Shown: positions 16,888 through 25,435 of the stretch, piece by piece
Layout of the letters: each line of letters starts with the position of its first letter
Position numbering within the stretch: position 1 is the stretch's first letter
Origin: Geojedonia litorea
GTDB lineage: Bacteria > Bacteroidota > Bacteroidia > Flavobacteriales > Flavobacteriaceae
Direction: 5' to 3'
Assembly: GCF_042654525.1 (NCBI RefSeq)
Contig: NZ_JBHSGP010000008.1
Coordinates: 259,091-323,090, forward strand
Length of the DNA stretch: 64,000 nt
Translations under genes and position numbers: made by a program
The notes under the pieces: model-generated
Told to the model about the DNA's origin: nothing
Database searches by the model: none
The model's input: only the letters and a program-made list of their open reading frames with translations

Positions 16888-19347
16888 TTAAAATCGTGTG
16901 CTTAATCTAAGATTGAACACTCTAGGCGATAAGTAATTTGGAATGGCATACTGACGCTTGCTATATACATCACGGACCCAAGTATTGGTTATGGTGTTTT
17001 GCACATCAAACATATTGAAGATTTCAAATCCTAAAGACAATTCTTTAAATTTACTTTTCCAACCTCGGTTATAAGTTTTGTTCTGATCAACCAAAACATA
17101 GCTAATGCCTAAATCGGCACGTTTATAGTCGCGTAGTCTATTTTGGTACTCATAAGGATCAGCATAGCTAGGAGAACCTCCCGGAACACCTGTATTATAC
17201 ACTAAATTCAAATACATTTTTAGGTCTGGTATTTTAGGTACATAGTCCTGAAATAGGATACCAAATTTTAGGCGTTGATCTGTTGGTCGTGCAATGTAAC
17301 CTTGTTCTTCAATATTTTCTTCTGTTTTCAAATAACCAAAACTAAACCAAGATTCAGTACCAGGGACGAACTCTCCGTTCAATCGTAAATCTAAACCATA
17401 AGCATAAGCTTTGGCATTGTTTTTAGCACGATAACGAATTCTCACGTTTTCCAACGTGTAAGGATTAACGTCGGAAAGGTTTTTATAATACGCTTCTGAA
17501 ACGAGCTTAAAAGGCCTATCCCACATTTTAAAACTATATTCATTGCCCAACACAATATGAACTGATTGCTGTGCTTTAACATTGGGTTGAACCACACCTG
17601 AAGAATCTCTTAATTCTCTATAAAATGGCGGCTGATAATACAATCCTCCAGCAATTCTAAAAAGCATATCTTTTTCCCAATCTGGCTTTATAGCAAACTG
17701 GGCTCTAGGACTAAATACCGTTTGCGAACTGCTTTGGATACCATCACCATTAACACTCCAATTTTGAACTCTGACACCAGCATTGTAAAATACTTCATTA
17801 TTGCCCAAAGAGGTACGCTTGCTCCATTGGGCATAGGCTTGTAACCTGTCGATAGTCACTTTGTTGGTTGCTCTTACATTTTGAAACGCCACTAATGGAC
17901 CATCAAAGGCTTCATAAGGTTGATTGTTAAAGGCATCAATATGTGGTGGTCGAATTGAAAAACCAGCACTGTCGATGACTTCCCATTCAACCAAACGGTC
18001 TCTGATATCTTCGTGTGAATATTTTATGGACCATTCAATGGTGTTTTCTTCAACTTTAAAATCACCTTTGTGCTCAATGGTTGCAATAAGGGCATCTAAA
18101 TCATTTCTGGCATGGTTGAGTTGCGTGCCAATTCCTTCGGTAAATTCAACCTCTCCCAAATTTTCATCCCCAATATTACTGTTGACTTCTCCTAGACGAT
18201 ACTGTGCGAGTATGTCAAAATATTCTTCTTCAGTGGTATGATAAGCAGATGCAATAAGTTTTAAGGTTAAATCTTCGTTTACAAAATAATTAGCTTTAAA
18301 GGCGCCAAATTCGGTTTGGTATTGATCTTTTTCTTGTCCTTCATAAAAAACCACTAATGCCAGCGGATTTTCCAAGGTACCAAAATTGGTCTGACGATTT
18401 TGTGGTTGAAAATTGTAGCGATTCAAGGAAATATTGCCTAAAAAATTCAAATGAAATTTATCTGAAAATTTATAAGTCAAATAGGTTTGTGCATCGGCAA
18501 ACACAGGTCTAACATTGGTTTCCGTTTCCAATGAATTTATAACTAAGCTATTGTCGCGATAGCGCAAACCAATGATTCCAGAGAATTTGGAATCCTTGCT
18601 AATCACTTCTGAAGCGATGCTTCCACCCAATAAACTCAAATCAGCACGAATACCAAATTTTATAGGATTTCTATAGGTGATATCAAGTACCGATGATAAT
18701 TTATCTCCATATTTTGCCTGAAAGCCTCCGGCAGAAAATTCAACATTCTGAACTAAATCGGTATTAACAAAACTCAATCCTTCTTGTTGTCCAGAGCGGA
18801 TAAGGAATGGACGATAGACTTCTATTTCATTGACATAGACTAAATTCTCATCAAAGTTTCCGCCACGAACTGAATATTGGGTACTCAATTCATTGGAAAT
18901 ATTTACACCTGGAAGTGTTTTTAGGATATTTTCCACACCAGGTTGTGCGCCTTTAATAGTGCGTAACACTTCTGGTGTTATGGATGTGATACCATCAACT
19001 GATTGCCGTGTATTGGTATTGATCACTACGGTTGCAATTTGTTCGACTTCAGTTTTCATTACTGGATTAAACTCCAGTTCTTGGCCGTTTTTAAGATTGA
19101 AAGTTGCAATTATTTTTTGAAACGAAAGGTGCGTGAATTCTACTGTAACATCAGTATTGGCTTCTATTTTAAGTTCAAAAAAACCGTTGCTGTTACTTAT
19201 TGTGCCTTGATTGCCGGCTTTGATATTGACTTCAGAAACAGGGACTTGGTTTTGGTCTAATATAACACCTTTAATAGTTGCCATTTGCGCAAAACCTATT
19301 AAGGGTAAACACAAAAAAGTAAAAAGTAAGGAAAAATTTAGTTTCAA
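16888..19347 (-). CDS. TonB-dependent outer-membrane receptor
   Basis: This 819-residue receptor has a signal peptide (to GFAQ, residue 21), a carboxypeptidase-like Ig domain (about 24-105, IKGVILDQNQVPVSEVNIKA), a plug domain (about 120-230, with LKTLPGVNIS and YSVRGGNFDENLVYVNEIEVYRP) and a 22-strand-type barrel ending SPRVFNLRLSTRF. It takes up an unknown ligand using TonB energy. The start codon is TTG, since no in-frame ATG precedes the signal peptide. It begins 8 bp after the stop of the M23 gene, so the two are likely coupled. No SusD partner is present. Confidence 0.92.
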   Translation of the reverse strand: MKLNFSLLFTFLCLPLIGFAQMATIKGVILDQNQVPVSEVNIKAGNQGTISNSNGFFELKIEANTDVTVEFTHLSFQKIIATFNLKNGQELEFNPVMKTEVEQIATVVINTNTRQSVDGITSITPEVLRTIKGAQPGVENILKTLPGVNISNELSTQYSVRGGNFDENLVYVNEIEVYRPFLIRSGQQEGLSFVNTDLVQNVEFSAGGFQAKYGDKLSSVLDITYRNPIKFGIRADLSLLGGSIASEVISKDSKFSGIIGLRYRDNSLVINSLETETNVRPVFADAQTYLTYKFSDKFHLNFLGNISLNRYNFQPQNRQTNFGTLENPLALVVFYEGQEKDQYQTEFGAFKANYFVNEDLTLKLIASAYHTTEEEYFDILAQYRLGEVNSNIGDENLGEVEFTEGIGTQLNHARNDLDALIATIEHKGDFKVEENTIEWSIKYSHEDIRDRLVEWEVIDSAGFSIRPPHIDAFNNQPYEAFDGPLVAFQNVRATNKVTIDRLQAYAQWSKRTSLGNNEVFYNAGVRVQNWSVNGDGIQSSSQTVFSPRAQFAIKPDWEKDMLFRIAGGLYYQPPFYRELRDSSGVVQPNVKAQQSVHIVLGNEYSFKMWDRPFKLVSEAYYKNLSDVNPYTLENVRIRYRAKNNAKAYAYGLDLRLNGEFVPGTESWFSFGYLKTEENIEEQGYIARPTDQRLKFGILFQDYVPKIPDLKMYLNLVYNTGVPGGSPSYADPYEYQNRLRDYKRADLGISYVLVDQNKTYNRGWKSKFKELSLGFEIFNMFDVQNTITNTWVRDVYSKRQYAIPNYLSPRVFNLRLSTRF

Positions 19348-19355
19348 ACGATTTG

Positions 19356-21041
19356 TTATTTTCGGTAAAACGTTGCTTCAAATGTAGAACTATTTCCAAC
19401 ATTATCGGTAACAATTAGCTTCAAATTATGCTCTGCGTTTTTAATTATGTTGTCGTCAAAATAATAAGTTAGACTATTGTCCTTATATTCATATTCCATT
19501 AAAACCCATTTACCATTGATGGTTGCCCGATAATTACTAATGCCTGATAAATCATCCGTAATTTTTATTCGCAATTGATCTAATTTGCTTATCCATTTCC
19601 CATGTTGAAAATTTATAGGGCTTATTGAGGGTCCTTTATCATCACGTGCCAAGGCGAAAGTACCTAAGCTATTTGGTCGGGCAATAAGGGAATCTCCTTT
19701 TCGGGTGGTATTGAGATAGCTTGGTCTCTGATAAAAACCCTGTAATTCTGCAATGAATAATTTACTCTTATCCACCTCACTATATTGACTTACATCGTAA
19801 AATAGACTTATATTTTTTTGAAGTGGAATCACATCTTTATGTAGCTTTAATGTGTCGCTGCGTACATTGATATCTAAATAGGCATCGTCATAAAAAGTGT
19901 TGGCTGGGATATAAACTGAAACTTTGTCTTTTTTAAAATTCATGGGTTGGTCAGCATAGACAAAATAAGCTGGTTTTATATCGTTTGTACTAGGTGCTTG
20001 ATTTACTTTTTTTCCTGTAATAGGAATAGTTACCCAAGCTTCATTGCCTTTAAAATCTTGAATACGGATTTTATAAATAGAGGATGTGCTATCTTCAATT
20101 TTTACATAACCCTCATTTTCTACCTCCTTGAACAAGCTCAACGGATTTCCTTTTTCTTGAAATAATTTCTGAATTCGGATTTTATTAATTTTATAGATTT
20201 CATAATCTACAAATCGGTTGATGTGCCTACTCTCGTCGAAACTAAATCGTTTAAAATCAATTTCTATACTCTTGTTGCCGTTAAAAAAGGTTTGAATGTT
20301 ACTTAAACCATTATTATTTGGAGCAAGATCTTGTTTGTCATTGCTTTCAATACCAAAGCCAATTGAGCCATAAGCAGCGATGTTTTCGGTGATATAGTTC
20401 CCGTTCTTGTCTGGAATTAGGCGTAGCTCCAATCTTTTACTTTTGTTATTTATGAATGAAGCATCATCTTTCACAAAGGCATAAACTTTAGTTACAAAAG
20501 GTGGGCGTGTATCTTGAATATCTATTCCAAACAACATTGGGTTTATGGGACGCTCTTGATTATCACGAATTTCAAAATGTAAATGAGGCCCAGCCGAACT
20601 TCCTGTGTTTCCAGAAAGCGCGACGATTTCATCAGAAAATATTGGTAATTCATTAGGAGTTGGAAAAACTTCAACTTCGTAAGTTTCTTTTTGATATTGA
20701 CACTGTTTAATGTAGGCTTCAATTTTAGGAGAAAATTTTTTCAAGTGCCCATAAACCGATGTATAACCATTAGGATGAGTTATGTATAAAGCTTTGCCAT
20801 AGCCATAATGGGAAATTTTAATTCTACTCACATAACCTTCAGCTATGCTATAAACATTCAAACCCTGACGTTGTTGCGTTTTAAGGTCTAGTCCCGAATG
20901 AAAATGATTGGAGCGCAGTTCTCCAAAGCTACCAGCAAGGACCAGTTCAATATCTAATGGTGCTCTAAAATAATCTTTTGGATACTCTATTTGCGAAAAA
21001 CAGAGGCTTGAAGATAGTAGGATTAATAAGTGATATTTCAT
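19356..21041 (-). CDS. M23 family metallopeptidase
   Basis: This 561-residue secreted protein has a signal peptide (MKYHLLILLSSSLCFSQ) and an M23 zinc endopeptidase domain (about 40-175). His48 and Asp52 (HFHSGLD), His99 (YGHL) and the HLH pair at 153-155 (GPHLHFEIRD) form the metal and catalytic site, so it should be active on peptidoglycan cross-bridges. The remaining 380 residues are beta-rich, Ig-like. I took the ATG at 21041 rather than the TTG at 21047. It lies directly upstream of the TonB receptor. Confidence 0.9.
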   Translation of the reverse strand: MKYHLLILLSSSLCFSQIEYPKDYFRAPLDIELVLAGSFGELRSNHFHSGLDLKTQQRQGLNVYSIAEGYVSRIKISHYGYGKALYITHPNGYTSVYGHLKKFSPKIEAYIKQCQYQKETYEVEVFPTPNELPIFSDEIVALSGNTGSSAGPHLHFEIRDNQERPINPMLFGIDIQDTRPPFVTKVYAFVKDDASFINNKSKRLELRLIPDKNGNYITENIAAYGSIGFGIESNDKQDLAPNNNGLSNIQTFFNGNKSIEIDFKRFSFDESRHINRFVDYEIYKINKIRIQKLFQEKGNPLSLFKEVENEGYVKIEDSTSSIYKIRIQDFKGNEAWVTIPITGKKVNQAPSTNDIKPAYFVYADQPMNFKKDKVSVYIPANTFYDDAYLDINVRSDTLKLHKDVIPLQKNISLFYDVSQYSEVDKSKLFIAELQGFYQRPSYLNTTRKGDSLIARPNSLGTFALARDDKGPSISPINFQHGKWISKLDQLRIKITDDLSGISNYRATINGKWVLMEYEYKDNSLTYYFDDNIIKNAEHNLKLIVTDNVGNSSTFEATFYRK

Positions 21042-21162
21042 AGGCAAATCAATAATGCTAATGTATAAATTTGTAAATCATCTTCAAAGTATAAATACAC
21101 ATTGCTTTAAAAACAAAGTGTTGAGGCTATAATTAATATTTTTAAAATTTATTGCAAAACAA

Positions 21163-21193
21163 TTGTGATTTTTCATTAGGTATGTTAACTTTG
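21163..21193 (+). promoter_or_regulatory. Bacteroidota-type promoter for the coiled-coil/zapA unit
   Basis: TTG at 21163-21165 and TAACTTTG at 21186-21193 are separated by 20 bp, matching the -33/-7 pattern of Bacteroidota housekeeping promoters. Transcription should start near 21199, giving a leader of about 19 nt. Confidence 0.7.
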
Positions 21194-21217
21194 TTACATC
21201 AGTATTGAAATTTGTAC

Positions 21218-21508
21218 ATGAGTAAAATTGAAGATGTTGTAGATTCTTTAGAGAATAAAATTAGTAAGGTATTACATAAGTTAGAGGTTTTGAAACAGAC
21301 CAATACCAAGCTTTCAGAAGAATTAACATTACAACAACAAAAATATATTCAACAACAAGAGGAAATGTCTTCTTGGATTGAAAAATACGAATCGCTCAAG
21401 ATTGCAAATTCATTACTTGGCAGTGATGAAAACAATAAAGAAACCAAGCTCAAAATAAACGCCTTAATCAGAGACATTGATCATTGTATAGCTCAATTAT
21501 CTGAATAG
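21218..21508 (+). CDS. Coiled-coil protein upstream of zapA
   Basis: This 96-residue protein is a nearly continuous coiled coil (VVDSLENKISKVLHKLEVLKQTN... through residue 70) with a short helical tail. I took the ATG at 21218 because the longer frame uses TTG. Similar small proteins beside zapA in Flavobacteriia are sometimes mislabelled as a phenylalanyl-tRNA synthetase subunit. Its place and fold suggest a ZapB-like division-ring partner, which is inference. It ends 16 bp before zapA. Confidence 0.8.
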   Translation: MSKIEDVVDSLENKISKVLHKLEVLKQTNTKLSEELTLQQQKYIQQQEEMSSWIEKYESLKIANSLLGSDENNKETKLKINALIRDIDHCIAQLSE

Positions 21509-21524
21509 CGTAACATATAGGTTT

Positions 21525-21818
21525 ATGGCAGAACAGCTTAAAATAAAGCTTTCAATAGCTAACAGAGTATACCCTTTAACTATTGCGCCTAGTCAGGAAG
21601 AAGGGTTGCGAAAAGCAGCAAAAAAAATTGAAGCCATGATATCTCAATTTGAGCAAAATTATTCTGTAAGAGATAAGCAAGATGTATTAGCCATGTGTGC
21701 TTTGCAATTTGCCTCTCAAGTAGAACAAAGGTCAATAGATAAAGAGTATGTAAATGAAGATGTTCAAAACAGGCTTTTAGCTTTAGATGAACTTTTACAT
21801 TCGCAATTGAGCTCTTAA
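21525..21818 (+). CDS. zapA: Cell division protein ZapA
   Basis: This 97-residue protein promotes FtsZ filament bundling at the division site. It has the short ZapA N-terminal domain (LKIKLSIANRVYPLTIAPSQEEGLRKAAKKI) and a C-terminal helix (about 45-95) for dimer and tetramer formation. DVLAMCALQFA is typical. It is co-transcribed with the coiled-coil gene 16 bp upstream and is followed by the 6S-like RNA. Confidence 0.88.
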   Translation: MAEQLKIKLSIANRVYPLTIAPSQEEGLRKAAKKIEAMISQFEQNYSVRDKQDVLAMCALQFASQVEQRSIDKEYVNEDVQNRLLALDELLHSQLSS

Positions 21819-21842
21819 CGTTCTTTTAAATTAAATAAGGTT

Positions 21843-22012
21843 ACTGCCTACATTAGTTATTTTTTTTGATAAACTCAACGTTAATTCTTTAAAAAGGGTG
21901 AGTTTAAGTTGTAAAATCGTGCTGCCTTGAGCAGATTTTTGATCAGCTTGTTAGCCCTAAACTTGTTTTTAAGGAGTTTATACAAAATTTGAAACTGGTG
22001 TAGGCTTTTTTT
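21843..22012 (+). ncRNA. ssrS: 6S RNA-like structure (6S-Flavo candidate)
   Basis: The zapA-rny gap folds into a long rod. The closing stem is GCCTACATTAGTT (21846-21858) with AACTGGTGTAGGC (21993-22005), 13 bp including two G-U pairs. A second stem, ATAAACTC (21869-21876) with GAGTTTAT (21974-21981), encloses a large, mostly unpaired middle (21877-21900 and 21964-21973). Further in are AGTTTA/TAAACT (21901-21906, 21958-21963) and an apical hairpin (21913-21923, 21930-21939). A T-run at 22006-22012 ends it. This closing stem, central bubble and apical hairpin are the 6S layout, which regulates RNA polymerase by mimicking open promoter DNA. The place after zapA matches E. coli ssrS. No strong own promoter is seen, so it may be processed from the zapA transcript. 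Confidence 0.72.
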
Positions 22013-22032
22013 ATATATAAAACTAACTAAAC

Positions 22033-23610
22033 ATGGAAATGAATACAATTTTATTAATTGTGGGAGGACTAATATTAGGTATAATATTAGGTTATATAAT
22101 AGCTAAAGCATTGGAAAAAAACAATGCTTCAAAATTGATAAAAGATGCTAAAAGCGAGGCTGCAACAATTTTAAAAGAAGCAAGAATTGATGGAGAAAAC
22201 TTACGCAAGGAAAAGGAATTAAAGGCAAAAGAAAAATTTTTAGAGCTTAAAGCAGAGCATGAGAAAGTCATTCTTTCGCGTGATAAAAAAATGGCCGAAG
22301 CTGAAAAGCGAACTCGAGATAAAGAATCGCAAGTATCTAGTGAGTTAGCTAAAAACAAAAAAGCTAATCAAGATTTAGAGGAAAAAATTAATGATTATAA
22401 TTATAGGCTTGATTTATTAGAAAAGAAAAAAGAAGAAATTGAAAAAGCCCATAAAAGCCAAATTAAGCAACTTGAAGTCATTTCAGGTCTATCAGCCGAA
22501 GATGCTAAATCGCAATTGGTAGAGTCGCTTAAAAATGAAGCAAAAGCTGATGCCATGGCCTTTATTCAAGACCATATGGAAGAGGCTAAACTTACTGCTC
22601 AGCAAGAAGCCAAAAAAGTAATTATAAATACCATTCAACGTATTGGTACCGAAGAGGCTATAGACAATTGCGTTTCAGTATTTAATATTGAATCTGACGA
22701 TGTTAAAGGTCGAATCATTGGTCGAGAAGGGCGTAATATTAGAGCCATTGAAGCCGCTACAGGCGTTGAGATTATTGTTGACGATACGCCAGAAGCTATT
22801 ATACTTTCATGTTTTGACTCCGTTAGGAGAGAAGTGGCACGATTATCTTTGCATAAGCTAGTCACCGATGGAAGAATACATCCTGCCAGAATTGAAGAAA
22901 TTGTTCAAAAAACACAAAAGCAAATCGAGCAAGAAATTATTGAGGTTGGTAAACGAACAGTTATCGACTTAGGAATTCACGGTTTACATCCTGAACTTAT
23001 TAAATTGGTTGGTCGAATGAAGTATCGCTCATCATATGGTCAAAACCTTTTGCAACACTCTCGTGAAGTTGCTAAACTTTGCGGTGTTATGGCAGCTGAA
23101 CTAGGCTTAAACCCAAAACTAGCTAAACGAGCAGGTTTATTACATGATATTGGTAAAGTGCCAGATTCTGAAGCCGATATGGAAACACCTCATGCTATCT
23201 TAGGTATGCAATGGGCCGAGAAGCATGGAGAAAAACCTGAAGTGTGCAACGCTATTGGTGCTCACCATGATGAAATAGAAATGACCACATTATTATCACC
23301 AATTGTTCAGGTTTGTGATGCCATTTCTGGTGCTAGACCAGGTGCACGGCGTCAGGTGTTGGATTCTTATATTCAACGATTAAAAGATTTGGAAGATGTG
23401 GCATTTGGTTTTAATGGTGTTAACAAAGCATATGCTATTCAAGCAGGTAGAGAACTTCGAGTAATTGTTGAAAGTGAAAAGGTGACAGACGACCAAGCCG
23501 CCAACCTATCATTTGAAATATCTCAAAAAATACAAACCGACATGACTTATCCGGGTCAGGTGAAAGTCACCGTGATTAGAGAAACTAGAGCGGTTAATAT
23601 TGCTAAATAA
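22033..23610 (+). CDS. rny: Ribonuclease Y
   Basis: This 525-residue membrane-anchored endoribonuclease starts mRNA decay. It has one N-terminal transmembrane helix (about 4-26), a long charged coiled coil (about 30-200), a KH RNA-binding domain with GRIIGREGRN at 226-235, and an HD domain whose metal site is His371-Asp372 (LLHDIGK). The length matches B. subtilis RNase Y. It starts 21 bp after the 6S-like RNA T-run. Confidence 0.95.
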   Translation: MEMNTILLIVGGLILGIILGYIIAKALEKNNASKLIKDAKSEAATILKEARIDGENLRKEKELKAKEKFLELKAEHEKVILSRDKKMAEAEKRTRDKESQVSSELAKNKKANQDLEEKINDYNYRLDLLEKKKEEIEKAHKSQIKQLEVISGLSAEDAKSQLVESLKNEAKADAMAFIQDHMEEAKLTAQQEAKKVIINTIQRIGTEEAIDNCVSVFNIESDDVKGRIIGREGRNIRAIEAATGVEIIVDDTPEAIILSCFDSVRREVARLSLHKLVTDGRIHPARIEEIVQKTQKQIEQEIIEVGKRTVIDLGIHGLHPELIKLVGRMKYRSSYGQNLLQHSREVAKLCGVMAAELGLNPKLAKRAGLLHDIGKVPDSEADMETPHAILGMQWAEKHGEKPEVCNAIGAHHDEIEMTTLLSPIVQVCDAISGARPGARRQVLDSYIQRLKDLEDVAFGFNGVNKAYAIQAGRELRVIVESEKVTDDQAANLSFEISQKIQTDMTYPGQVKVTVIRETRAVNIAK

Positions 23611-23685
23611 ATGTTAAACTCGATTATGAAGTCTCAGTTTAACGCAACTATTAAGAGGTAATTGCATCTTTGAGAAAAGAAGCAA

Positions 23686-24075
23686 ATGGAAAATAAAATT
23701 CTAATCGCATTAGCATTACTAATTAGTTCTGGCTGTTCGCTTACAGACGATAGTCAAGATTTATCAATTACAGGAGATTGGGTGTGGATTGAATCTACTG
23801 GAGGTATTGCAGGAACAACTGAAACGCCAACTTCAACAGGTGATACTATTTTGGTTACTATCACTTCAAATACTATAAGAAAATACACCAATGGAAGTTT
23901 AACGTTCGAGTCGTCTTATACAATTCAAACTATGGAATCTGTAATTTATGGAGGACAACACGCCATGATTGTATATGGAAATGGGTTTAAACAAACCTTT
24001 CGTCGCGAAGGAAAAAAGCTTTATCTATCTGATGAGTGCAACGACTGTTTTGTGAGTATTTATTCTAAAGGATAG
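23686..24075 (+). CDS. Hypothetical lipoprotein, lipocalin-like
   Basis: This 129-residue lipoprotein has the lipobox ISSGC (Cys17), followed by TDDSQDL. The mature part begins with ITGDWVWIESTGG, a pattern common in flavobacterial lipocalin-like lipoproteins, and has short beta strands, a central FESSYTIQ segment and a Cys pair near the end (DECNDCF) that may form a disulfide. The ligand is unknown. It converges with xerD; the stops are 8 bp apart. Confidence 0.75.
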   Translation: MENKILIALALLISSGCSLTDDSQDLSITGDWVWIESTGGIAGTTETPTSTGDTILVTITSNTIRKYTNGSLTFESSYTIQTMESVIYGGQHAMIVYGNGFKQTFRREGKKLYLSDECNDCFVSIYSKG

Positions 24076-24083
24076 TTGTGCGA

Positions 24084-24980
24084 CTACTTTCTAGGGTGGT
24101 ATTTTCGTAAGACGTCTTTTAAATGCGTTCTGTCAACATGCATATAAACTTCGGTGGTAGTAATGCTTTCATGGCCCAACATGAGCTGTATGGCTCTTAA
24201 ATCGGCTCCATTTTCTAACAAGTGTGTTGCGAAAGAATGTCTAAAGGTGTGCGGTGAAATGGTTTTTTGGAGGTTTATTGCTAAGGCTAATTGCTTTATA
24301 ATAGTAAAAATCATGGCTCTAGTAAGTTGCTTTCCTCGTCGATTCAAAAATAAGGTGTCTTTAAATTCAGGAACGATTAACTGATGTGACCTGATCTCTT
24401 TTCTATAAATATTAATATATTTTTGGGTGTTTGGACCAATGGGTACAAAGCGTTGTTTGTCACCTTTTCCTGTGACTTTTAGAAATCCTTCATCAAAAAA
24501 TAAATCTGAAATTTTTAGATTCGTCAACTCACTTACTCTTAAGCCACAGCTATAGAGAGTTTCCAATATGGCACGATTACGTTCCCCTTCTGGTTTACTT
24601 AAATCTATAGCATCAATCAGTTTATCTATATCTTCTATACTTAAAGTGTCTGGTAACTTTCTACCTATTTTTGGAGATTCAATTAAGTCTAATGGATTAG
24701 TTTTACGATAATCTTCAAAAATAAGGTAACTAAAAAAACTTCGAAGTCCAGAAATTAATCGTGATTGCGATCTTGGATTTAGCACTTTGGATAGCTCATA
24801 TATAAAAGGTTGAACCACATCATTTGAAATGTCAATTGGTGAAACTTTTATATCATGATCTTCTAGATACTGGATAAGCTTTTTAATATCATACTCGTAA
24901 TTGGTAATAGAGTTTTGAGATAGCCCACGTTCTATTTTTAGATAATGTTTGTAGTCGTTAAGTGCATTTTGCCATTTCAT
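24084..24980 (-). CDS. xerD: Site-specific tyrosine recombinase XerD
   Basis: This 298-residue recombinase resolves chromosome dimers at dif. The N-terminal SAM-like core-binding domain spans about 1-100 and the catalytic domain 110-298. All catalytic residues are present: Arg148 (SCGLRVSEL), Lys172 (TGKGDKQR), His244 and Arg247 (HTFRHSFATHL), His270 (LGHES) and the nucleophile Tyr279 (EVYMH). The length and site context are those of chromosomal XerD, not a mobile integrase. Its ATG lies only 12 bp past a terminator T-run. Confidence 0.92.
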   Translation of the reverse strand: MKWQNALNDYKHYLKIERGLSQNSITNYEYDIKKLIQYLEDHDIKVSPIDISNDVVQPFIYELSKVLNPRSQSRLISGLRSFFSYLIFEDYRKTNPLDLIESPKIGRKLPDTLSIEDIDKLIDAIDLSKPEGERNRAILETLYSCGLRVSELTNLKISDLFFDEGFLKVTGKGDKQRFVPIGPNTQKYINIYRKEIRSHQLIVPEFKDTLFLNRRGKQLTRAMIFTIIKQLALAINLQKTISPHTFRHSFATHLLENGADLRAIQLMLGHESITTTEVYMHVDRTHLKDVLRKYHPRK

Positions 24981-24991
24981 TGTTCTAAAAT

Positions 24992-25018
24992 AAAAAAAGC
25001 CGCGTATTAAGCGGCTTT
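24992..25018 (-). terminator. Intrinsic terminator of the TM2 gene
   Basis: The stem GCCGC (24999-25003) with GCGGC (25011-25015), extended by A-T pairs, is followed on the minus strand by a seven-T run. It lies between the TM2 gene and xerD on the same strand. Confidence 0.85.
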
Positions 25019-25040
25019 AAATTTTATAATTTATTGTCTA

Positions 25041-25391
25041 TTACCAAAACTCACCTTTAAATCCTCCTTTTGCAGGATAATTGCCAGTTAGTATATCAAT
25101 TAAATCAATAACAGCCCAAACAAAGAATCCACCTAAAGTTACAATAAATAGAAGATTCCAATACCATGGACTACCTAAATACCAGCGATGTCCCGCTAGT
25201 CCACCTAGAAAAATCCAAAGTATTAATGCAACACCTTGACTTTTTTGTCCTGCGGCCGCTACAGGCGAAACTAATGTTATGGTTTCCATTACATCAGTAG
25301 TTTCAACCACCCTTTGAACTGGGAAAGAAGCATAACTAGCCGAATAAACTCCAAAACACAATAAAAACGTAAGTAAAATTTTAAATTTCAT
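25041..25391 (-). CDS. TM2 domain-containing protein
   Basis: This 116-residue protein has a cleaved signal peptide (to YASF, about 22), a short extracytoplasmic linker, and a TM2 domain (about 50-105) with LGGLAGHRWYLGSPWYW between two transmembrane helices and the polar DLIDILTGN at the end. The family role is unclear. It is divergent from the next + gene, sharing a 44-bp control region, and ends at its own terminator. Confidence 0.85.
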   Translation of the reverse strand: MKFKILLTFLLCFGVYSASYASFPVQRVVETTDVMETITLVSPVAAAGQKSQGVALILWIFLGGLAGHRWYLGSPWYWNLLFIVTLGGFFVWAVIDLIDILTGNYPAKGGFKGEFW

Positions 25392-25403
25392 AGTTAATTG
25401 GTT

Positions 25404-25411
25404 TAAGTTTG
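25404..25411 (+). promoter_or_regulatory. Candidate -7 promoter element (TAAGTTTG)
   Basis: TAAGTTTG fits TAnnTTTG exactly and lies 24 bp before the ATG of the secreted hypothetical gene at 25436. No clear -33 TTG is found, so support is moderate. Confidence 0.4.
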
Positions 25412-25435
25412 TTTTAATAAAAATAGAGAAAAAAG

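Noticed and set aside
23613..23643. Inverted repeat GTTAAACT / AGTTTAAC after rny as a terminator
   Set aside because: The loop is 15 nt and there is no T-run after it.
24084..24980. Tyrosine recombinase as part of a mobile element
   Set aside because: The length and motifs are those of chromosomal XerD, and no att sites, cargo or other mobility genes are nearby.
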